From: Rhodopseudomonas palustris
Lineage (GTDB): Bacteria > Pseudomonadota > Alphaproteobacteria > Rhizobiales > Xanthobacteraceae
Direction: 5' to 3'
Assembly (NCBI RefSeq): GCF_007005445.1
Contig: NZ_CP041387.1
Span: forward strand, 1,798,001 to 1,862,000
DNA length: 64,000 nucleotides
Shown here: in pieces, positions 16,171-25,840 of the stretch
How the letters are laid out: each line of letters begins with the position of its first letter
Numbering within the stretch: the stretch's first letter is position 1
Notes under the pieces: generated by a model
The model's input: only the letters and a program-made list of their open reading frames with translations
Databases searched by the model: none
Told to the model about the DNA's origin: nothing
Translations under genes and position numbers: made by a program

Positions 16171-17775
16171 ATGTCGCTGCACTCCAAGATCGATCCCGGT
16201 TCGGCCGATTTCGCGCGCAATGTCGATGCGATGCGGGCGCTGGTCGCCGAATTGAACGACAAGCTGGCGGCGGTCGCTGCTGGCGGCGGCGAGGCGGCCC
16301 GCGCCAAGCACACCGCGCGCGGCAAACTGCTGCCGCGCGACCGTGTCGACCTGCTGCTCGATCCCGGTACCGCGTTTCTCGAATTGTCGCCGCTCGCCGC
16401 CAACGGCCTGTACGGCGGCGATGTGCATTCGGCCTCGATCGTCACCGGCATCGGCCGCGTGATGGGCCGCGAATGCATGATCGTCGCCAACGATGCGACG
16501 GTGAAGGGCGGCACCTATTATCCGCTGACGGTGAAGAAGCATCTGCGCGCCCAGGATATCGCGCGGCAGAACAATCTGCCGTGCATCTACATGGTGGATT
16601 CCGGCGGCGCCTTCCTGCCGCAGCAGGACGAGGTGTTTCCCGACGAGCGGCACTTCGGCAGGATCTTCTTCAACCAGGCCAACATGTCGGCTGCCGGCAT
16701 TCCGCAGATCGCGGTGGTGATGGGCTCGTGCACCGCCGGCGGCGCCTATGTGCCGGCGATGTCGGACGAGAGCATCATCGTCCGCAACCAGGGCACCATC
16801 TTTCTCGGCGGCCCGCCGCTGGTGAAGGCCGCGACCGGCGAAGTGGTTTCGGCCGAAGAACTCGGCGGCGCCGACGTGCATTCACGGCAGTCCGGCGTCA
16901 CCGATCACTACGCGCAGAACGATGCCCATGCGATCGGCATCGCCCGCAAGATCGTCAGCACCTTGAAGCCGCCGCAGCGGCCGCCGCTCAACATGCGGGA
17001 GCCGCGCGAGCCGCTGTATCCGGCCGAGCAGCTCTACGGCATCGTGCCGGCGGAAAGCCGCAAGCCGTTCGACGTGCGCGACATCATCGCCCGGATCGTC
17101 GACGGCTCCGAGTTCGACGAGTTCAAGAAGCTGTACGGCCAGACTCTGGTGTGCGGCTTCGCGCATATCTGGGGCTTTCCGGTCGGAATCATCGCCAACA
17201 ACGGCATCCTGTTCAGCGAGTCTTCGCTGAAGGGAGCGCACTTCATCGAGCTGTGCTGCCAGCGCGGCATTCCGCTGGTGTTCCTGCAGAACATCACCGG
17301 CTTCATGGTCGGCAAGAAGTATGAAGCGGGCGGGATCGCGCGCGATGGCGCCAAGCTGGTGACTGCGGTCGCGACCGCCAATGTGCCGAAGTTCACCGTG
17401 GTGATCGGCGGCTCCTACGGCGCCGGCAATTACGGCATGTGTGGCCGGGCGTATTCGCCGCGGTTTTTGTGGATGTGGCCGAACGCGCGGATCTCGGTGA
17501 TGGGCGGTGAGCAGGCGGCGATGGTGCTGAGCCAGCTCCGCCGCGACAATATCGAGGCCAAGGGCGGCGCGTGGAGCACGGAGGAGGAGGAGGAATTCCG
17601 CTCGCCGATCCGTGCGCAATACGAGACCCAGGGCAGCCCGTACTACGCGACCGCGCGGCTGTGGGACGACGGCGTGATCGACCCCGCCGACACTCGCTTG
17701 GTGCTCGGGCTCGGGCTGTCGGCGTCCAGCAACGCGCCGATCGAGCCGACCAAGTTCGGCCTGTTCCGGATGTGA
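16171..17775 (+). CDS. mccB: Methylcrotonoyl-CoA carboxylase, beta (carboxyltransferase) subunit
   Basis: This subunit transfers carboxyl from biotin to 3-methylcrotonyl-CoA in leucine breakdown. The 534-residue protein has the two crotonase-like carboxyltransferase halves: [19 protein letters not shown] near residue 50, [17 protein letters not shown] near 190, and [20 protein letters not shown] plus [16 protein letters not shown] in the second half. These last motifs resemble MCC beta more than propionyl-CoA carboxylase. The ATG at 16171 gives the usual N-terminus. The gene is 13 bp upstream of mccA. Confidence 0.93.
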   Translation: MSLHSKIDPGSADFARNVDAMRALVAELNDKLAAVAAGGGEAARAKHTARGKLLPRDRVDLLLDPGTAFLELSPLAANGLYGGDVHSASIVTGIGRVMGRECMIVANDATVKGGTYYPLTVKKHLRAQDIARQNNLPCIYMVDSGGAFLPQQDEVFPDERHFGRIFFNQANMSAAGIPQIAVVMGSCTAGGAYVPAMSDESIIVRNQGTIFLGGPPLVKAATGEVVSAEELGGADVHSRQSGVTDHYAQNDAHAIGIARKIVSTLKPPQRPPLNMREPREPLYPAEQLYGIVPAESRKPFDVRDIIARIVDGSEFDEFKKLYGQTLVCGFAHIWGFPVGIIANNGILFSESSLKGAHFIELCCQRGIPLVFLQNITGFMVGKKYEAGGIARDGAKLVTAVATANVPKFTVVIGGSYGAGNYGMCGRAYSPRFLWMWPNARISVMGGEQAAMVLSQLRRDNIEAKGGAWSTEEEEEFRSPIRAQYETQGSPYYATARLWDDGVIDPADTRLVLGLGLSASSNAPIEPTKFGLFRM

Positions 17776-17788
17776 TGATCAGGATCTG

Positions 17789-19804
17789 ATGATGGCCAAC
17801 CTTGCCCTGTATCGTCGCTTCCGCACGCTGCTGATCGCCAACCGCGGCGAGATCGCCTGCCGCGTCATCCGCACCGCCCGCGCGATGGGACTGCGCACCG
17901 TCGCGGTGTATTCCGAAGCCGACGCCGGCGCGCTCCACGTGAGCGAAGCCGACGAGGCCGTGCTGCTCGGCCCGGCGCGGGCGCGCGACAGCTATCTCAA
18001 CATCGCACGCATCATCGAGGCGGCGAGACAAACCGGCGCCGAGGCGGTGCATCCCGGCTACGGCTTTCTGTCGGAGAGTGCTGAATTCGCGCAGGCCTGC
18101 GCCGATGCCGGGCTGGTGTTCGTCGGGCCGACGCCGGAGATGATCACCGCGATGGGCTCGAAATCGGGCTCCAAGGCGCTGATGGAAAAGGCCGGCGTGC
18201 CGCTGGTGCCGGGCTATCACGGCGCGGCGCAGGACGAGGCGACGTTGGCGGAGGCTGCCGACAGGATCGGCTTTCCGGTGCTGGTGAAAGCTTCGGCCGG
18301 CGGCGGCGGACGCGGCATGCGGGTCGTGCGCAAGGCCGACGAACTCTCCGCCGCGATCGTCAGCGCCAAGCGCGAGGCCAAGGCGGCATTCGGCGACGAT
18401 ACGCTGCTGATCGAGCGCTACGTCGACAATCCGCGCCACATCGAGGTGCAGATCGTCGGCGACAGCCACGGCAATCTCGTCTCGCTGTTCGAGCGCGAAT
18501 GCACGCTGCAGCGCCGCCACCAGAAGGTGATCGAGGAGGCGCCGTCGCCGACGCTCGACGCCGCGCAGCGCGACAAGGTCTGCGAGGCGGCTCGTCGCGC
18601 GGCCGGCGCGGTGAACTATGTCGGTGCCGGCACGATCGAATTCGTCTCCGACGGCAAGGACGTGTTCTTCATCGAGATGAACACCCGCCTGCAGGTCGAA
18701 CATCCGGTGACCGAGCTGATCTCCGGCGTCGACCTGGTCGAATGGCAACTCCGCGTCGCGTTCGGCGAAGCGCTGCCGCTATCGCAGGACCAATTGAAGC
18801 TGAACGGCCACGCCATTGAGGCGCGGGTTTACGCCGAAAACCCGGCAAAGAACTTCATGCCGTCGGTCGGCAAGATCACCACGTGGCGCACGCCGGCCGA
18901 AGTCGATGGCCTACGCATCGATGCCGGCTATCGCGGCGGCGACAGCGTGTCGCCGTATTACGACGCGATGCTCGCCAAGGTGATCGCCTGGGCGCCGACT
19001 CGCGAGGCGGCGATGGATCGGCTCGACCGAGGCCTCAACGAGACCGACGTCCGCGGCGTCGTCACCAATATCCCGTTCCTGTCGGCGCTGGTGACGCATC
19101 CCGAGGTGCGCGCCAACGCGGTCGACACCGGCTTCATCGAACGCCATCTCGCAGCGCTCACCGCGGCCCCGAGCACGCTCGGCGATCTCGAACTCGCCGC
19201 CGCGGTTGCGGCGATCCTGCGCGGCGAGGACGAAGCGGCGAAGGCCGAAGGCCCGTCACCGTGGCGGATTTCGGGCTGGATGCCGGTCGGCCGGCGCAAG
19301 CGCAGCTTCCTGTTCCGGCGCGGGCAGGGCCACGACCACACCGACCATACGATCGAGCTGACCTATGGCGGCGGATCGTCGACGCTGAGGATCGAAGGGC
19401 GCGAGCTTGCGTTCGCTTGGGCGGCCAATGGCGTCGGCATCGACGTGTCGCTCGGCGATGCCCGCGCGCGCATCCACGCCGTGATCGATGGTGCCGAGCT
19501 GTATGTGCGGACGCGCAATGGCCGGTTCGAGCTGCATCTGGTCGATCCGTTCGGCGGCGAGAGCGAGGAGGCGGTCGGCGAGGACAAGATCGTGGCGCCG
19601 CTGCCCGGCACCGTGGTGGCGCTGCTGGCGGAAGCCGGCGCCCGGCTGGAGAAGGGCGCGGCGATCCTGACGCTCGAAGTGATGAAGATGGAGCAGACCC
19701 TGCGTGCGCCGTTTGCCGGCACGCTGAGGGCGATCAAGTGCAAGGTCGGCGACATCGTCCAGGAAGGCGCCGAACTCGCGGAAGTCGAGGCCGAGGAAGA
19801 ATAG
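17789..19804 (+). CDS. mccA: Methylcrotonoyl-CoA carboxylase, alpha (biotin carboxylase/BCCP) subunit
   Basis: It carboxylates its own biotin with ATP and bicarbonate. The 671-residue protein runs: biotin-carboxylase N domain (IANRGEIACRVIRTARAMG), ATP-grasp with GGGGRGMR and FIEMNTRLQVEHPVTE, a linker domain, then a C-terminal biotinyl domain with Lys633 in EVMKMEQ. A second ATG at 17792 has better spacing from AGGA and may be the true start. mvaB follows after a palindromic repeat, placing the set in leucine catabolism. No isovaleryl-CoA dehydrogenase is in the window. Confidence 0.94.
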   Translation: MMANLALYRRFRTLLIANRGEIACRVIRTARAMGLRTVAVYSEADAGALHVSEADEAVLLGPARARDSYLNIARIIEAARQTGAEAVHPGYGFLSESAEFAQACADAGLVFVGPTPEMITAMGSKSGSKALMEKAGVPLVPGYHGAAQDEATLAEAADRIGFPVLVKASAGGGGRGMRVVRKADELSAAIVSAKREAKAAFGDDTLLIERYVDNPRHIEVQIVGDSHGNLVSLFERECTLQRRHQKVIEEAPSPTLDAAQRDKVCEAARRAAGAVNYVGAGTIEFVSDGKDVFFIEMNTRLQVEHPVTELISGVDLVEWQLRVAFGEALPLSQDQLKLNGHAIEARVYAENPAKNFMPSVGKITTWRTPAEVDGLRIDAGYRGGDSVSPYYDAMLAKVIAWAPTREAAMDRLDRGLNETDVRGVVTNIPFLSALVTHPEVRANAVDTGFIERHLAALTAAPSTLGDLELAAAVAAILRGEDEAAKAEGPSPWRISGWMPVGRRKRSFLFRRGQGHDHTDHTIELTYGGGSSTLRIEGRELAFAWAANGVGIDVSLGDARARIHAVIDGAELYVRTRNGRFELHLVDPFGGESEEAVGEDKIVAPLPGTVVALLAEAGARLEKGAAILTLEVMKMEQTLRAPFAGTLRAIKCKVGDIVQEGAELAEVEAEEE

Positions 19805-19813
19805 TTCATTCTC

Positions 19814-19902
19814 CGTCATGCCCGGCCTTGTGCCGGGCATCCACGCCTTCTTGCGGCGCGATGCCTAAGGCGTGGATGGCCGGGACGAGCCCGGCCATGA
19901 CG
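19814..19902. repeat. Palindromic intergenic repeat (CGTCATGCCCGG type), copy 1
   Basis: Left arm 19814-19849 (CGTCATGCCCGGC...) is nearly the reverse complement of right arm 19867-19902 (...GCCCGGCCATGACG), with a 17-base centre. It fills the gap between mccA and mvaB. A second copy lies at 31451-31537. Such elements are dispersed in Rhodopseudomonas and Bradyrhizobium genomes. Confidence 0.9.
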
Positions 19903-19923
19903 AACGACTTTTGGGGTTCCTCC

Positions 19924-20829
19924 ATGACCGACACCATCCGCATCGTCGAAGTCGGCCCGCGCGACGGGCTGCAGAACGAGAAGACGCCGGTCAGCGTCGC
20001 CGACCGCGTCGCCTTCGTCGAGGCGCTGGTCGCGGCCGGCCTCACCACTGTCGAGGTCGGCGCCTTCGTGTCGCCGAAGGCGGTGCCGCAGATGCAGGGC
20101 TCCGACGAGGTGCTGCGCGCGGCATTGAAGCTGCCCGGCGAATTCCACGTGCTGGTGCCGAACGAGAAGGGCTACGACGCTGCGCGCGCCGCCGGTGCGC
20201 AGGTCGTCGCGGTGTTTGCCTCGGCGTCGGAAGGATTTTCGCGCGCCAACATCAATTGCTCGGTCGCGGAATCGATCGAGCGTTTCAAGCCGGTGATCGC
20301 CCGCGCCCAGGCCGACAATGTCAGAGTGCGCGGTTACGTGTCCTGCGTGCTCGGCTGCCCGTTCGATGGCAATGTGCCGGTGCAGGCGGTGGTCGATGCC
20401 GCGACCACGCTGTGGGACCTCGGCTGTTACGAGATCTCGCTCGGCGACACTATCGGCGTCGGCACGCCGAGGAAGGTCCGCGAGCTGCTGCGCGCCTGTG
20501 CCGAAGCGATCCCCATGGCCTCGCTGGCGATGCACTTCCACGACACCTACGGCCAGGCGCTCGCCAATCTCTATGCCGGGCTGGAAGAGGGCGCCCGCGT
20601 CATCGACAGCGCCGCCGGCGGCCTCGGCGGCTGCCCCTACGCGCCGGGCGCCACCGGCAACGTCGCCACCGAGGACGTTGTGTACATGCTGGAAGGCATC
20701 GGCGTGTCGACGGGCGTCGACATGGGCAAGCTCGTCGCGGCGACCAACAGCATCGCCTCGCTGCTCGGCCGTCCGCCGGTGAGCCGCGTGGTCAATGCGC
20801 TGAACGCGAAGAAGAAGCGAAGCGCGTAG
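19924..20829 (+). CDS. mvaB: Hydroxymethylglutaryl-CoA lyase
   Basis: It cleaves HMG-CoA to acetoacetate and acetyl-CoA, the last step of leucine breakdown. The 301-residue TIM-barrel protein opens VEVGPRDGLQNEK, has the metal-binding HFHDTYGQALAN, and the HMG-CoA lyase signature SAAGGLGGCPYAPGA with its catalytic Cys. The length matches the bacterial enzyme. It follows mccB-mccA, separated only by the palindromic repeat, so one transcript could serve all three. Confidence 0.95.
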   Translation: MTDTIRIVEVGPRDGLQNEKTPVSVADRVAFVEALVAAGLTTVEVGAFVSPKAVPQMQGSDEVLRAALKLPGEFHVLVPNEKGYDAARAAGAQVVAVFASASEGFSRANINCSVAESIERFKPVIARAQADNVRVRGYVSCVLGCPFDGNVPVQAVVDAATTLWDLGCYEISLGDTIGVGTPRKVRELLRACAEAIPMASLAMHFHDTYGQALANLYAGLEEGARVIDSAAGGLGGCPYAPGATGNVATEDVVYMLEGIGVSTGVDMGKLVAATNSIASLLGRPPVSRVVNALNAKKKRSA

Positions 20830-21008
20830 CGATCGCGCATCGACAGCATTGCGGTTGCCGAGAAGACGTGCCGGGCCGCAACCGTCCGCTCGCCGGCGCG
20901 CGATCGGCATAGAATTATTTGGACCGACGTAACAATCGGGGTGCTCGTCACGTCGAACTGATTGGGCGGCATTCGCCGTTCGGATCGAATTCGACAGGGA
21001 TGACATCA

Positions 21009-21251
21009 ATGACCCTCAGCACCCGCTTCGTTTTTGCCCTCGTCTTCGCCGCCTTCTCGGCCAGCCTCGCTGCGGCGCCTGCCGCCTACGCCATGGACAA
21101 GATGGAGAAGAAGGACAGCATGGCCAAGGACAGCATGGCGAAGGACTCGATGGCCAAGGACGGCATGAAGAAGGACACGATGGCGAAGGACGGCATGAAG
21201 AAAGACGACATGCACAAGGACGGCATGTCCAAGGATCAGATGAAGAAGTAG
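21009..21251 (+). CDS. Exported pentapeptide MXKDX repeat protein
   Basis: The 80-residue protein has a signal peptide (STRFVFALVFAAFSASLAAA) and then about ten tandem M-x-K-D-x pentapeptides (SMAKD, GMKKD and the like) to the C-terminus. This is the small MXKDX-repeat family, whose function is not known. The repeats are rich in Met, Lys and Asp, so metal binding has been an attractive idea but is unproven. The ATG at 21009 has AGGGA eight bases upstream; the ATG at 21000 has none. Confidence 0.88.
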   Translation: MTLSTRFVFALVFAAFSASLAAAPAAYAMDKMEKKDSMAKDSMAKDSMAKDGMKKDTMAKDGMKKDDMHKDGMSKDQMKK

Positions 21252-21663
21252 TTCAGCCGCGACCGGAGCCGGACGGCGCGCGACGGCCGTCTGGTCACCA
21301 GGGACCGGTGGCGAAGACTTGCGGGCTGCCGCCGAGCAGGCGGCCGTCGCGCAGCATGATCGCGCCGTTCGAGCGGTCGTGGATGCCGTTCAGCATTCGG
21401 ATGGGGATCGAAGACTGGCCGTTCCGCATTGGATGCCGATCTCCGGCCGGTCGTCCCGGAAGCGCGGAACCTGCGACGGCTGATCGGGGCAGATCGGCGC
21501 TGCGACGGTTGGTCTTACGAAACGTTCGCGCAAATCCAAGCGGCAACGGCGCGGCGTTCCGTCACGAGCCGGTTCCGTGCCGATGGTTGTGAGGCCGGCC
21601 GCATCTGGCTACAACCGGGCCTCACCCTGCGACCCGACGTCGATCTTCCCGAAGGACAATCCG
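21252..21663. other. 412-bp gap between MXKDX and FKBP genes
   Basis: No convincing full gene is present. A minus-strand frame ends at 21295 and carries a short segment described separately. The region just before 21664 should hold the FKBP promoter, but I could not define it. Confidence 0.35.
21295..21429 (-). pseudogene. Possible gene remnant, 44 codons
   Basis: This minus-strand frame reads MLNGIHDRSNGAIMLRDGRL then GGSPQVF before stopping. The spacing of NGI..., LRDGRL and GG resembles, weakly, the first strands of GrlR-type small regulatory proteins (NGIY...VLRDGxLxGGD). If so it is a truncated remnant. No good ribosome site precedes it. The identification is tentative. Confidence 0.2.
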
Positions 21664-22122
21664 ATGCGTTTCGCTTTTCCCGCCGGCGCTGTGCTGGCTT
21701 TGGCCGTTGCTGCGCTGTCTCCCGCCGCGGCCCTGATGTCGAGCACCCCCGCCATGTCCGAATCCGCCAAAACCGTCACCACGCCGTCGGGCCTCCAGAT
21801 CTTGGACACCCAGGTCGGCACCGGCGCCTCGCCGGCGCGCGGCCAGATCTGCGTGATGCACTACACCGGCTGGCTGTACGAGAACGGCGCCAAGACCCGC
21901 AAATTCGACTCCTCGGTCGACCGCAACGAGCCGTTCGAGTTTCCGATCGGCATGGGCCGGGTGATCAAGGGCTGGGACGAGGGCGTCTCGACCATGAAGG
22001 TCGGCGGCAAGCGCACGCTGATCATTCCGCCGGAGCTCGGCTATGGCGCGCGCGGCGCCGGCGGCGTGATCCCGCCGAACGCGACGCTGATCTTCGACGT
22101 GGAATTGCTCGGCCTCAAGTAA
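21664..22122 (+). CDS. FKBP-type peptidyl-prolyl cis-trans isomerase, exported
   Basis: The 152-residue product has a signal peptide (residues 1-24) and one FKBP domain: [60 protein letters not shown] and [20 protein letters not shown]. The aromatic pocket residues (Tyr, Phe, Trp in these stretches) are present, so activity is expected. It folds proteins in the periplasm. The start has AAGGA upstream, and a hairpin follows the stop. Confidence 0.93.
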   Translation: MRFAFPAGAVLALAVAALSPAAALMSSTPAMSESAKTVTTPSGLQILDTQVGTGASPARGQICVMHYTGWLYENGAKTRKFDSSVDRNEPFEFPIGMGRVIKGWDEGVSTMKVGGKRTLIIPPELGYGARGAGGVIPPNATLIFDVELLGLK

Positions 22123-22134
22123 AACCGGCGATGC

Positions 22135-22160
22135 GATGGCCCGGCATGAGCCGGGCCATC
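22135..22160. terminator. Hairpin between FKBP gene and convergent small gene
   Basis: GATGGCCCGGC (22135-22145) and GCCGGGCCATC (22150-22160) make a perfect 11-bp stem with a 4-base loop between two convergent genes. It lacks a clear T-run, so it may act with Rho or as an mRNA end-protecting hairpin. Confidence 0.6.
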
Positions 22161-22170
22161 GTCACCGCGG

Positions 22171-22512
22171 CTACTGACGGCCGCAATAGGCCACAATGTT
22201 GCTGGCGCCCATGCCGCAGGTCGCGGTCAGCTTGCCGTTCGCGAGCTTGAGCGTGTCGGCGAAGCGGGCCTTGGTGCCGCTGACGCAGAACGCCGACAGC
22301 AGTGTATCTTCGTCGGCGCAGGACACCGGGCAGCCATCGGACGGGCAGGAGGCCGAGGTCAAGGTCTTGATCGGACTGACCGGCACGGCCGTCGCGTCGG
22401 CGACCGCCTGTACGGCCGCGTCGGTCGGGCCGGGCTCGGAGTTGAAATTGCGGACGCCGAACACCACCACCGCTGCGGCGATGCAGGCCACGATCAATGT
22501 CGGTAACTTCAT
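22171..22512 (-). CDS. Small exported/anchored protein, Cys-rich, unknown
   Basis: The 113-residue product has an N-terminal hydrophobic segment (LIVACIAAAVVVFGV) and a C-terminal domain with about six cysteines (SCPSDGCPVSC, then CVSG, ATCGMG and AYCGRQ). This suggests a disulfide-stabilised periplasmic domain. No family is recognised. The ATG at 22512 is preferred; an ATG at 22530 would add six residues. Confidence 0.65.
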   Translation of the reverse strand: MKLPTLIVACIAAAVVVFGVRNFNSEPGPTDAAVQAVADATAVPVSPIKTLTSASCPSDGCPVSCADEDTLLSAFCVSGTKARFADTLKLANGKLTATCGMGASNIVAYCGRQ

Positions 22513-22731
22513 CTTCAACCCCATTCTCAAATAAAGCGGCAGCCGAGACCGCGGTGAGCATAGACCTGCATTGCGGAATTGGAAGCTTTCAACGCCAACG
22601 GCGTTAACTCGTCACTGATCAGGCGCAAATGGTAATATGCGACCGCGATTAGTTGCGGTGTGGTATCCGTCCCGCGCGCACGTTGTACCAATCCCGCTTT
22701 CGCCCACGTTCGATCTGTATAGCGATCTACC

Positions 22732-23538
22732 ATGACGATGATTCAGCCAGATCCCGCCGACCTCGAACCGATTCACCCGTATTCGCTGGCGCGGATCTCG
22801 CACGTCGCGCTGCAGGCCGGCGCGGTGCTGGCGCAGAGCGGGGCGTCGGTGCGCGTGGTGCATGAAGGCGCGCGGATGGTGGCGGAGGGGCTCGGCGTCG
22901 AGGTGCTGGGGATGCGCTCCGGCTACGCCTCGTTCGAGATCACGCTGGCCCGCGGCCATCACAGCTTCACGCGCATGATTCAGATCGGTCCGCACGGCGT
23001 CAACCATCGCCTCGACTTCGCGGTGCGCGAGCTGCTCAAGCGCGCCTCGCGCGGCGATATGACGCCGGACGCGATCGAGGCCGAGCTGAAGCGGCTGCAG
23101 AGCGACACGCCGCGGCATCCGCCGTGGCTGGTGGCGATCGCGACCGGCGCCGCCTGCGCGGCGTTCGGCCGGTTGCTCGGCTCCGACTGGCTGTCGTTCG
23201 GTCCGGTGCTGGCGGCGGCCAGCATCGGGCAGGGCGTCCGCCATCTGCTGCTCGGCCGCCGCTTCAACGTGTTCGTGGTCGCGGCCATCGTCGGCTGCAT
23301 CTCGGCGGCGCTCGGCGGCCTTGGCGCGCGGCTGATCGGCAGCTCCACCACCGAGCTGGCGATGATGGCATCGATCCTGCTGCTGGTGCCGGGCGTGCCG
23401 TCGACCAACGCCCAGACCGACGTGATGGACGGCTATCCGACCATGGGCAGCGCCCGCGCCGTCACCGTGATCATGATCATGGTGTTCGCCGTCACCGGGC
23501 TGTGGCTGGCCGAATTCGTGCTGAGGATTCACACATGA
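22732..23538 (+). CDS. ThrE-family exporter subunit, N-terminal (DUF1212-like)
   Basis: This 268-residue protein matches the N-terminal half of ThrE-type threonine/serine exporters: a cytoplasmic lead with AQSGASVRVVHEGARM, then about five membrane helices, with VPGVPSTNAQTDVMDGY as a strong family motif. In many proteobacteria the exporter is split into this large and a small subunit. The stop overlaps the start of the next gene (ATGA), consistent with a two-subunit complex in the inner membrane. The substrate is presumed to be threonine or serine. Confidence 0.88.
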   Translation: MTMIQPDPADLEPIHPYSLARISHVALQAGAVLAQSGASVRVVHEGARMVAEGLGVEVLGMRSGYASFEITLARGHHSFTRMIQIGPHGVNHRLDFAVRELLKRASRGDMTPDAIEAELKRLQSDTPRHPPWLVAIATGAACAAFGRLLGSDWLSFGPVLAAASIGQGVRHLLLGRRFNVFVVAAIVGCISAALGGLGARLIGSSTTELAMMASILLLVPGVPSTNAQTDVMDGYPTMGSARAVTVIMIMVFAVTGLWLAEFVLRIHT

Positions 23539-24014
23539 CCGCGACCTGGATCGCGATGCTGCCGCATCTGGCGCACCAGGCGGCGTTCGGCGCGCTGGCC
23601 GCGGCCGGATTCGGCGTGCTGTTCAATTTCGGCTGGCGCACGCTCGCCTGGTGCGCGGTCGCCGGCGCCCTGGCGCTGGCGGTCCGCACCGTGGTGCAGC
23701 AGACCGGCGGCAGCCTGGAGGCCGCGACCTTCGCGGCGGCCTTCGTCACCTCGTTCACCGCGATCCTGGCGCTGCGCTGGCTCGGCCCGGCCTGCAACGC
23801 GGTGGCGCTCGCCGGCTGCATTCCGATGGTGCCGGGCGCGTTCTTCGGTCAGGCGATGCTCGGCTATATGGCGGTCGCCGCCGACACCACCGGCTCCTCG
23901 ACCGCGCAGATCGTCGCCGCCTCGCAGGCGTTCGTGCGGGTGCTGTCGATCGTCGGCGCGATCGGGGCGGGGCTGGCGATCCCGGCCTATCTGCTCAAGA
24001 GCCGGCAGTTCTGA
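23535..24014 (+). CDS. ThrE-family exporter subunit, C-terminal (DUF3815/ThrE_2-like)
   Basis: The 159-residue protein has five hydrophobic helices and the motifs GFGVLFNFGWRTLAWCA and CIPMVPGAFFGQAMLGY that mark the small half of split ThrE exporters. It overlaps the preceding subunit gene by four bases, so equal synthesis is likely. Confidence 0.87.
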   Translation: MTATWIAMLPHLAHQAAFGALAAAGFGVLFNFGWRTLAWCAVAGALALAVRTVVQQTGGSLEAATFAAAFVTSFTAILALRWLGPACNAVALAGCIPMVPGAFFGQAMLGYMAVAADTTGSSTAQIVAASQAFVRVLSIVGAIGAGLAIPAYLLKSRQF

Positions 24015-24500
24015 TCAGCGTCCGGTGCCGGGCCAGGCCACCGAGCGCGCCACGCCGCTCGCCAGCCGTCCGGCATTACGGCCCTCGACGATGCTGCCGT
24101 CGTGGCTGCTGGCCTGGATCAGCGACACCCGGCCGCCGGGATCGATCCGGAATTTGCGGCGGTCCCGGTATCCGGTGCCGTCGAGCAGTCCGTAATCGGT
24201 GGTCAGCCACACCGTCGATGTGGTGGTCGCACCTTCGGTCCACACCGGATCGGTGATCTCGTCGACCTTGAAGGCCCAGAACTTATAGCTGTGCGACTGG
24301 CCGAACGAGCGGACGCGGACGATCTCCGCTTTCAGATGCAGAATCGCTCGGGCTTGGGATTGGTCCACGAGATCTCGAATGCTTGCCGGAATGCAGATCG
24401 GTATCCGATTCTGCCACAGGGCCGCTGTAGCGTCATGCGAGCGGGATCGCCGGTAAAATTCGGACTGCAGCTCGGCCGGGATCGCCCGCGGTGGGGACAT
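24015..24500 (-). CDS. Hypothetical protein, 161 aa
   Basis: No family is recognised. The product is soluble-looking, with a beta-rich middle (AEIVRVRSFGQSHSYKFWAF, then TSTVWLTTDYGLLDGTGYRD). Its stop abuts the exporter stop on the other strand (24014/24015). The first 30 codons are less GC-rich and the true start is uncertain. The frame is open and codon-like, so I keep it at moderate confidence. Confidence 0.5.
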   Translation of the reverse strand: MSPPRAIPAELQSEFYRRSRSHDATAALWQNRIPICIPASIRDLVDQSQARAILHLKAEIVRVRSFGQSHSYKFWAFKVDEITDPVWTEGATTTSTVWLTTDYGLLDGTGYRDRRKFRIDPGGRVSLIQASSHDGSIVEGRNAGRLASGVARSVAWPGTGR

Positions 24501-24611
24501 CCTGCAGATAGGTTTGTCTCTGCGTCTCAGTTGCGGCTTCGGCGCGCCGCAGCGGCTTGAAATCTCGATGAAACACGGTGCTCTGGGAGCATCGGTATCA
24601 GGGGGATTGCA

Positions 24612-25055
24612 ATGCGGTCATGGGGAGGCGCGGCGCTGGCCGCGTTGCTGCTGTCGGGGTGCGCGTCGGTGACGCGCGGCACCACGGAGAACATTTCGAT
24701 TGCGACCACGCCGGCCGGCGCCAAGGCCGATGTGTCCGGGACCGAGGCACCGTTTTCCTGCGTCACGCCGTGCGTGGTCGAGGTCAACCGCAATGCCGAC
24801 ATCACAGTGAGCCTCAGCAAAGAGGGCTATGAGCCGCAGATCATCCCGCTGACCCGCGAAGTCTCCGGCAGCGGCGGCGCCGGCTTTGCCGGCAACCTGC
24901 TGCTCGGCGGCGTGGTCGGCATGGGCGTCGACGCCGCCACCGGCGCCGCGATGGATCACAAGCCCAACCCGGTCGTCGTGACGCTGCAGCCGGTCGCACC
25001 GCCACCGCCACCGGTCGTCCGGCATCATCGCAAGCCGCGGGTGCCGGTGAGTTGA
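24612..25055 (+). CDS. PEGA-like lipoprotein
   Basis: The 147-residue product has a lipoprotein signal with lipobox LLLSGC (Cys at about residue 17). A PEGA-like surface domain (ISIATTPAGAKADVSG, then TVSLSKEGYEPQ), a glycine-rich helix typical of membrane-associated tails, and a His/Pro/Lys C-terminus follow. It should sit on the envelope. Similar proteins are often mis-named translation factors in databases; nothing here supports such a role. Confidence 0.75.
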   Translation: MRSWGGAALAALLLSGCASVTRGTTENISIATTPAGAKADVSGTEAPFSCVTPCVVEVNRNADITVSLSKEGYEPQIIPLTREVSGSGGAGFAGNLLLGGVVGMGVDAATGAAMDHKPNPVVVTLQPVAPPPPPVVRHHRKPRVPVS

Positions 25056-25248
25056 CTTCGGCTTATGCGCCAACGCCGCTGGCAGGTAACATGTGCTGTC
25101 CGGCTAATCGCGAGGTGAGCGAACGACGCTAGTCTCCCGGTCATTGGTTGGGGAGAAGCCTAGATAGTCCGCCATTCCATCCACTTGCCACTTGTGCAGC
25201 GTTTCCCCACACTCGATGCGCGACCGTTCGAGATGCGGGGATTGGGAG

Positions 25249-25704
25249 ATGGTGCGTAAGCCGAAAACGGAGGCTGAGAAGCTGGCTGAGTTCGCGAAGT
25301 CGGCTCCTTTTACTGAGGCCGCGCTGAGCAAGGCTGTGCTCCGGCTGGTTCGAAAAAACGCTGAGGTTGGTCAGCTCTTGATCCACGAGGTACTCGCTGT
25401 GGGTGATAGCGATCCGAAGCGGTTTTGCGGGTTGGAAGACAAGCAGAAGTGGCTGGACATGGCAGGCATCTCTGCCCTCGCCATCGTTAAGTCCCTTGAG
25501 CGGGAAATCCGAATGGGACAGGAAGAACGTCAAAAAGACGAGCAAGGCTCAGTTGCACCCGAGCTGATCCGCGACGAAACGGAAGATATTACGGCCTCGG
25601 CCTTCGCGATCGTTGAGCAGGTCGCTGAACGGACGAGGCAGATAGAAGAGTTGGCTCTGACGAACCAGCAGGCCTTGCAGAAACTCTCGTTGCTTCTGTT
25701 GTGA
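25249..25704 (+). CDS. Orphan hypothetical protein, AT-richer than surroundings
   Basis: The 151-residue product is charged and helical (EAEKLAEFAKSAPFTEAALS, then AFAIVEQVAERTRQIEEL) and probably coiled-coil in its last third. No family is recognised. Its GC content is visibly lower than its neighbours. It lies downstream of the 3' end of tRNA-Arg, the common site of integrated DNA, so recent acquisition is plausible. The ATG at 25249 is preceded by a purine-rich stretch. Confidence 0.62.
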   Translation: MVRKPKTEAEKLAEFAKSAPFTEAALSKAVLRLVRKNAEVGQLLIHEVLAVGDSDPKRFCGLEDKQKWLDMAGISALAIVKSLEREIRMGQEERQKDEQGSVAPELIRDETEDITASAFAIVEQVAERTRQIEELALTNQQALQKLSLLLL

Positions 25705-25840
25705 AGCGGCGATCAATCTACCGGATCGTGCAACGGAGCATCTGATGTTATCGCAAGATCAAGCCTCATAGGGTTGCTGCGACGCCTTGAAGTGTAGAAT
25801 CCTTTGACTATCGAGTCTGTCGTTTGGCGATCATGTAGGC

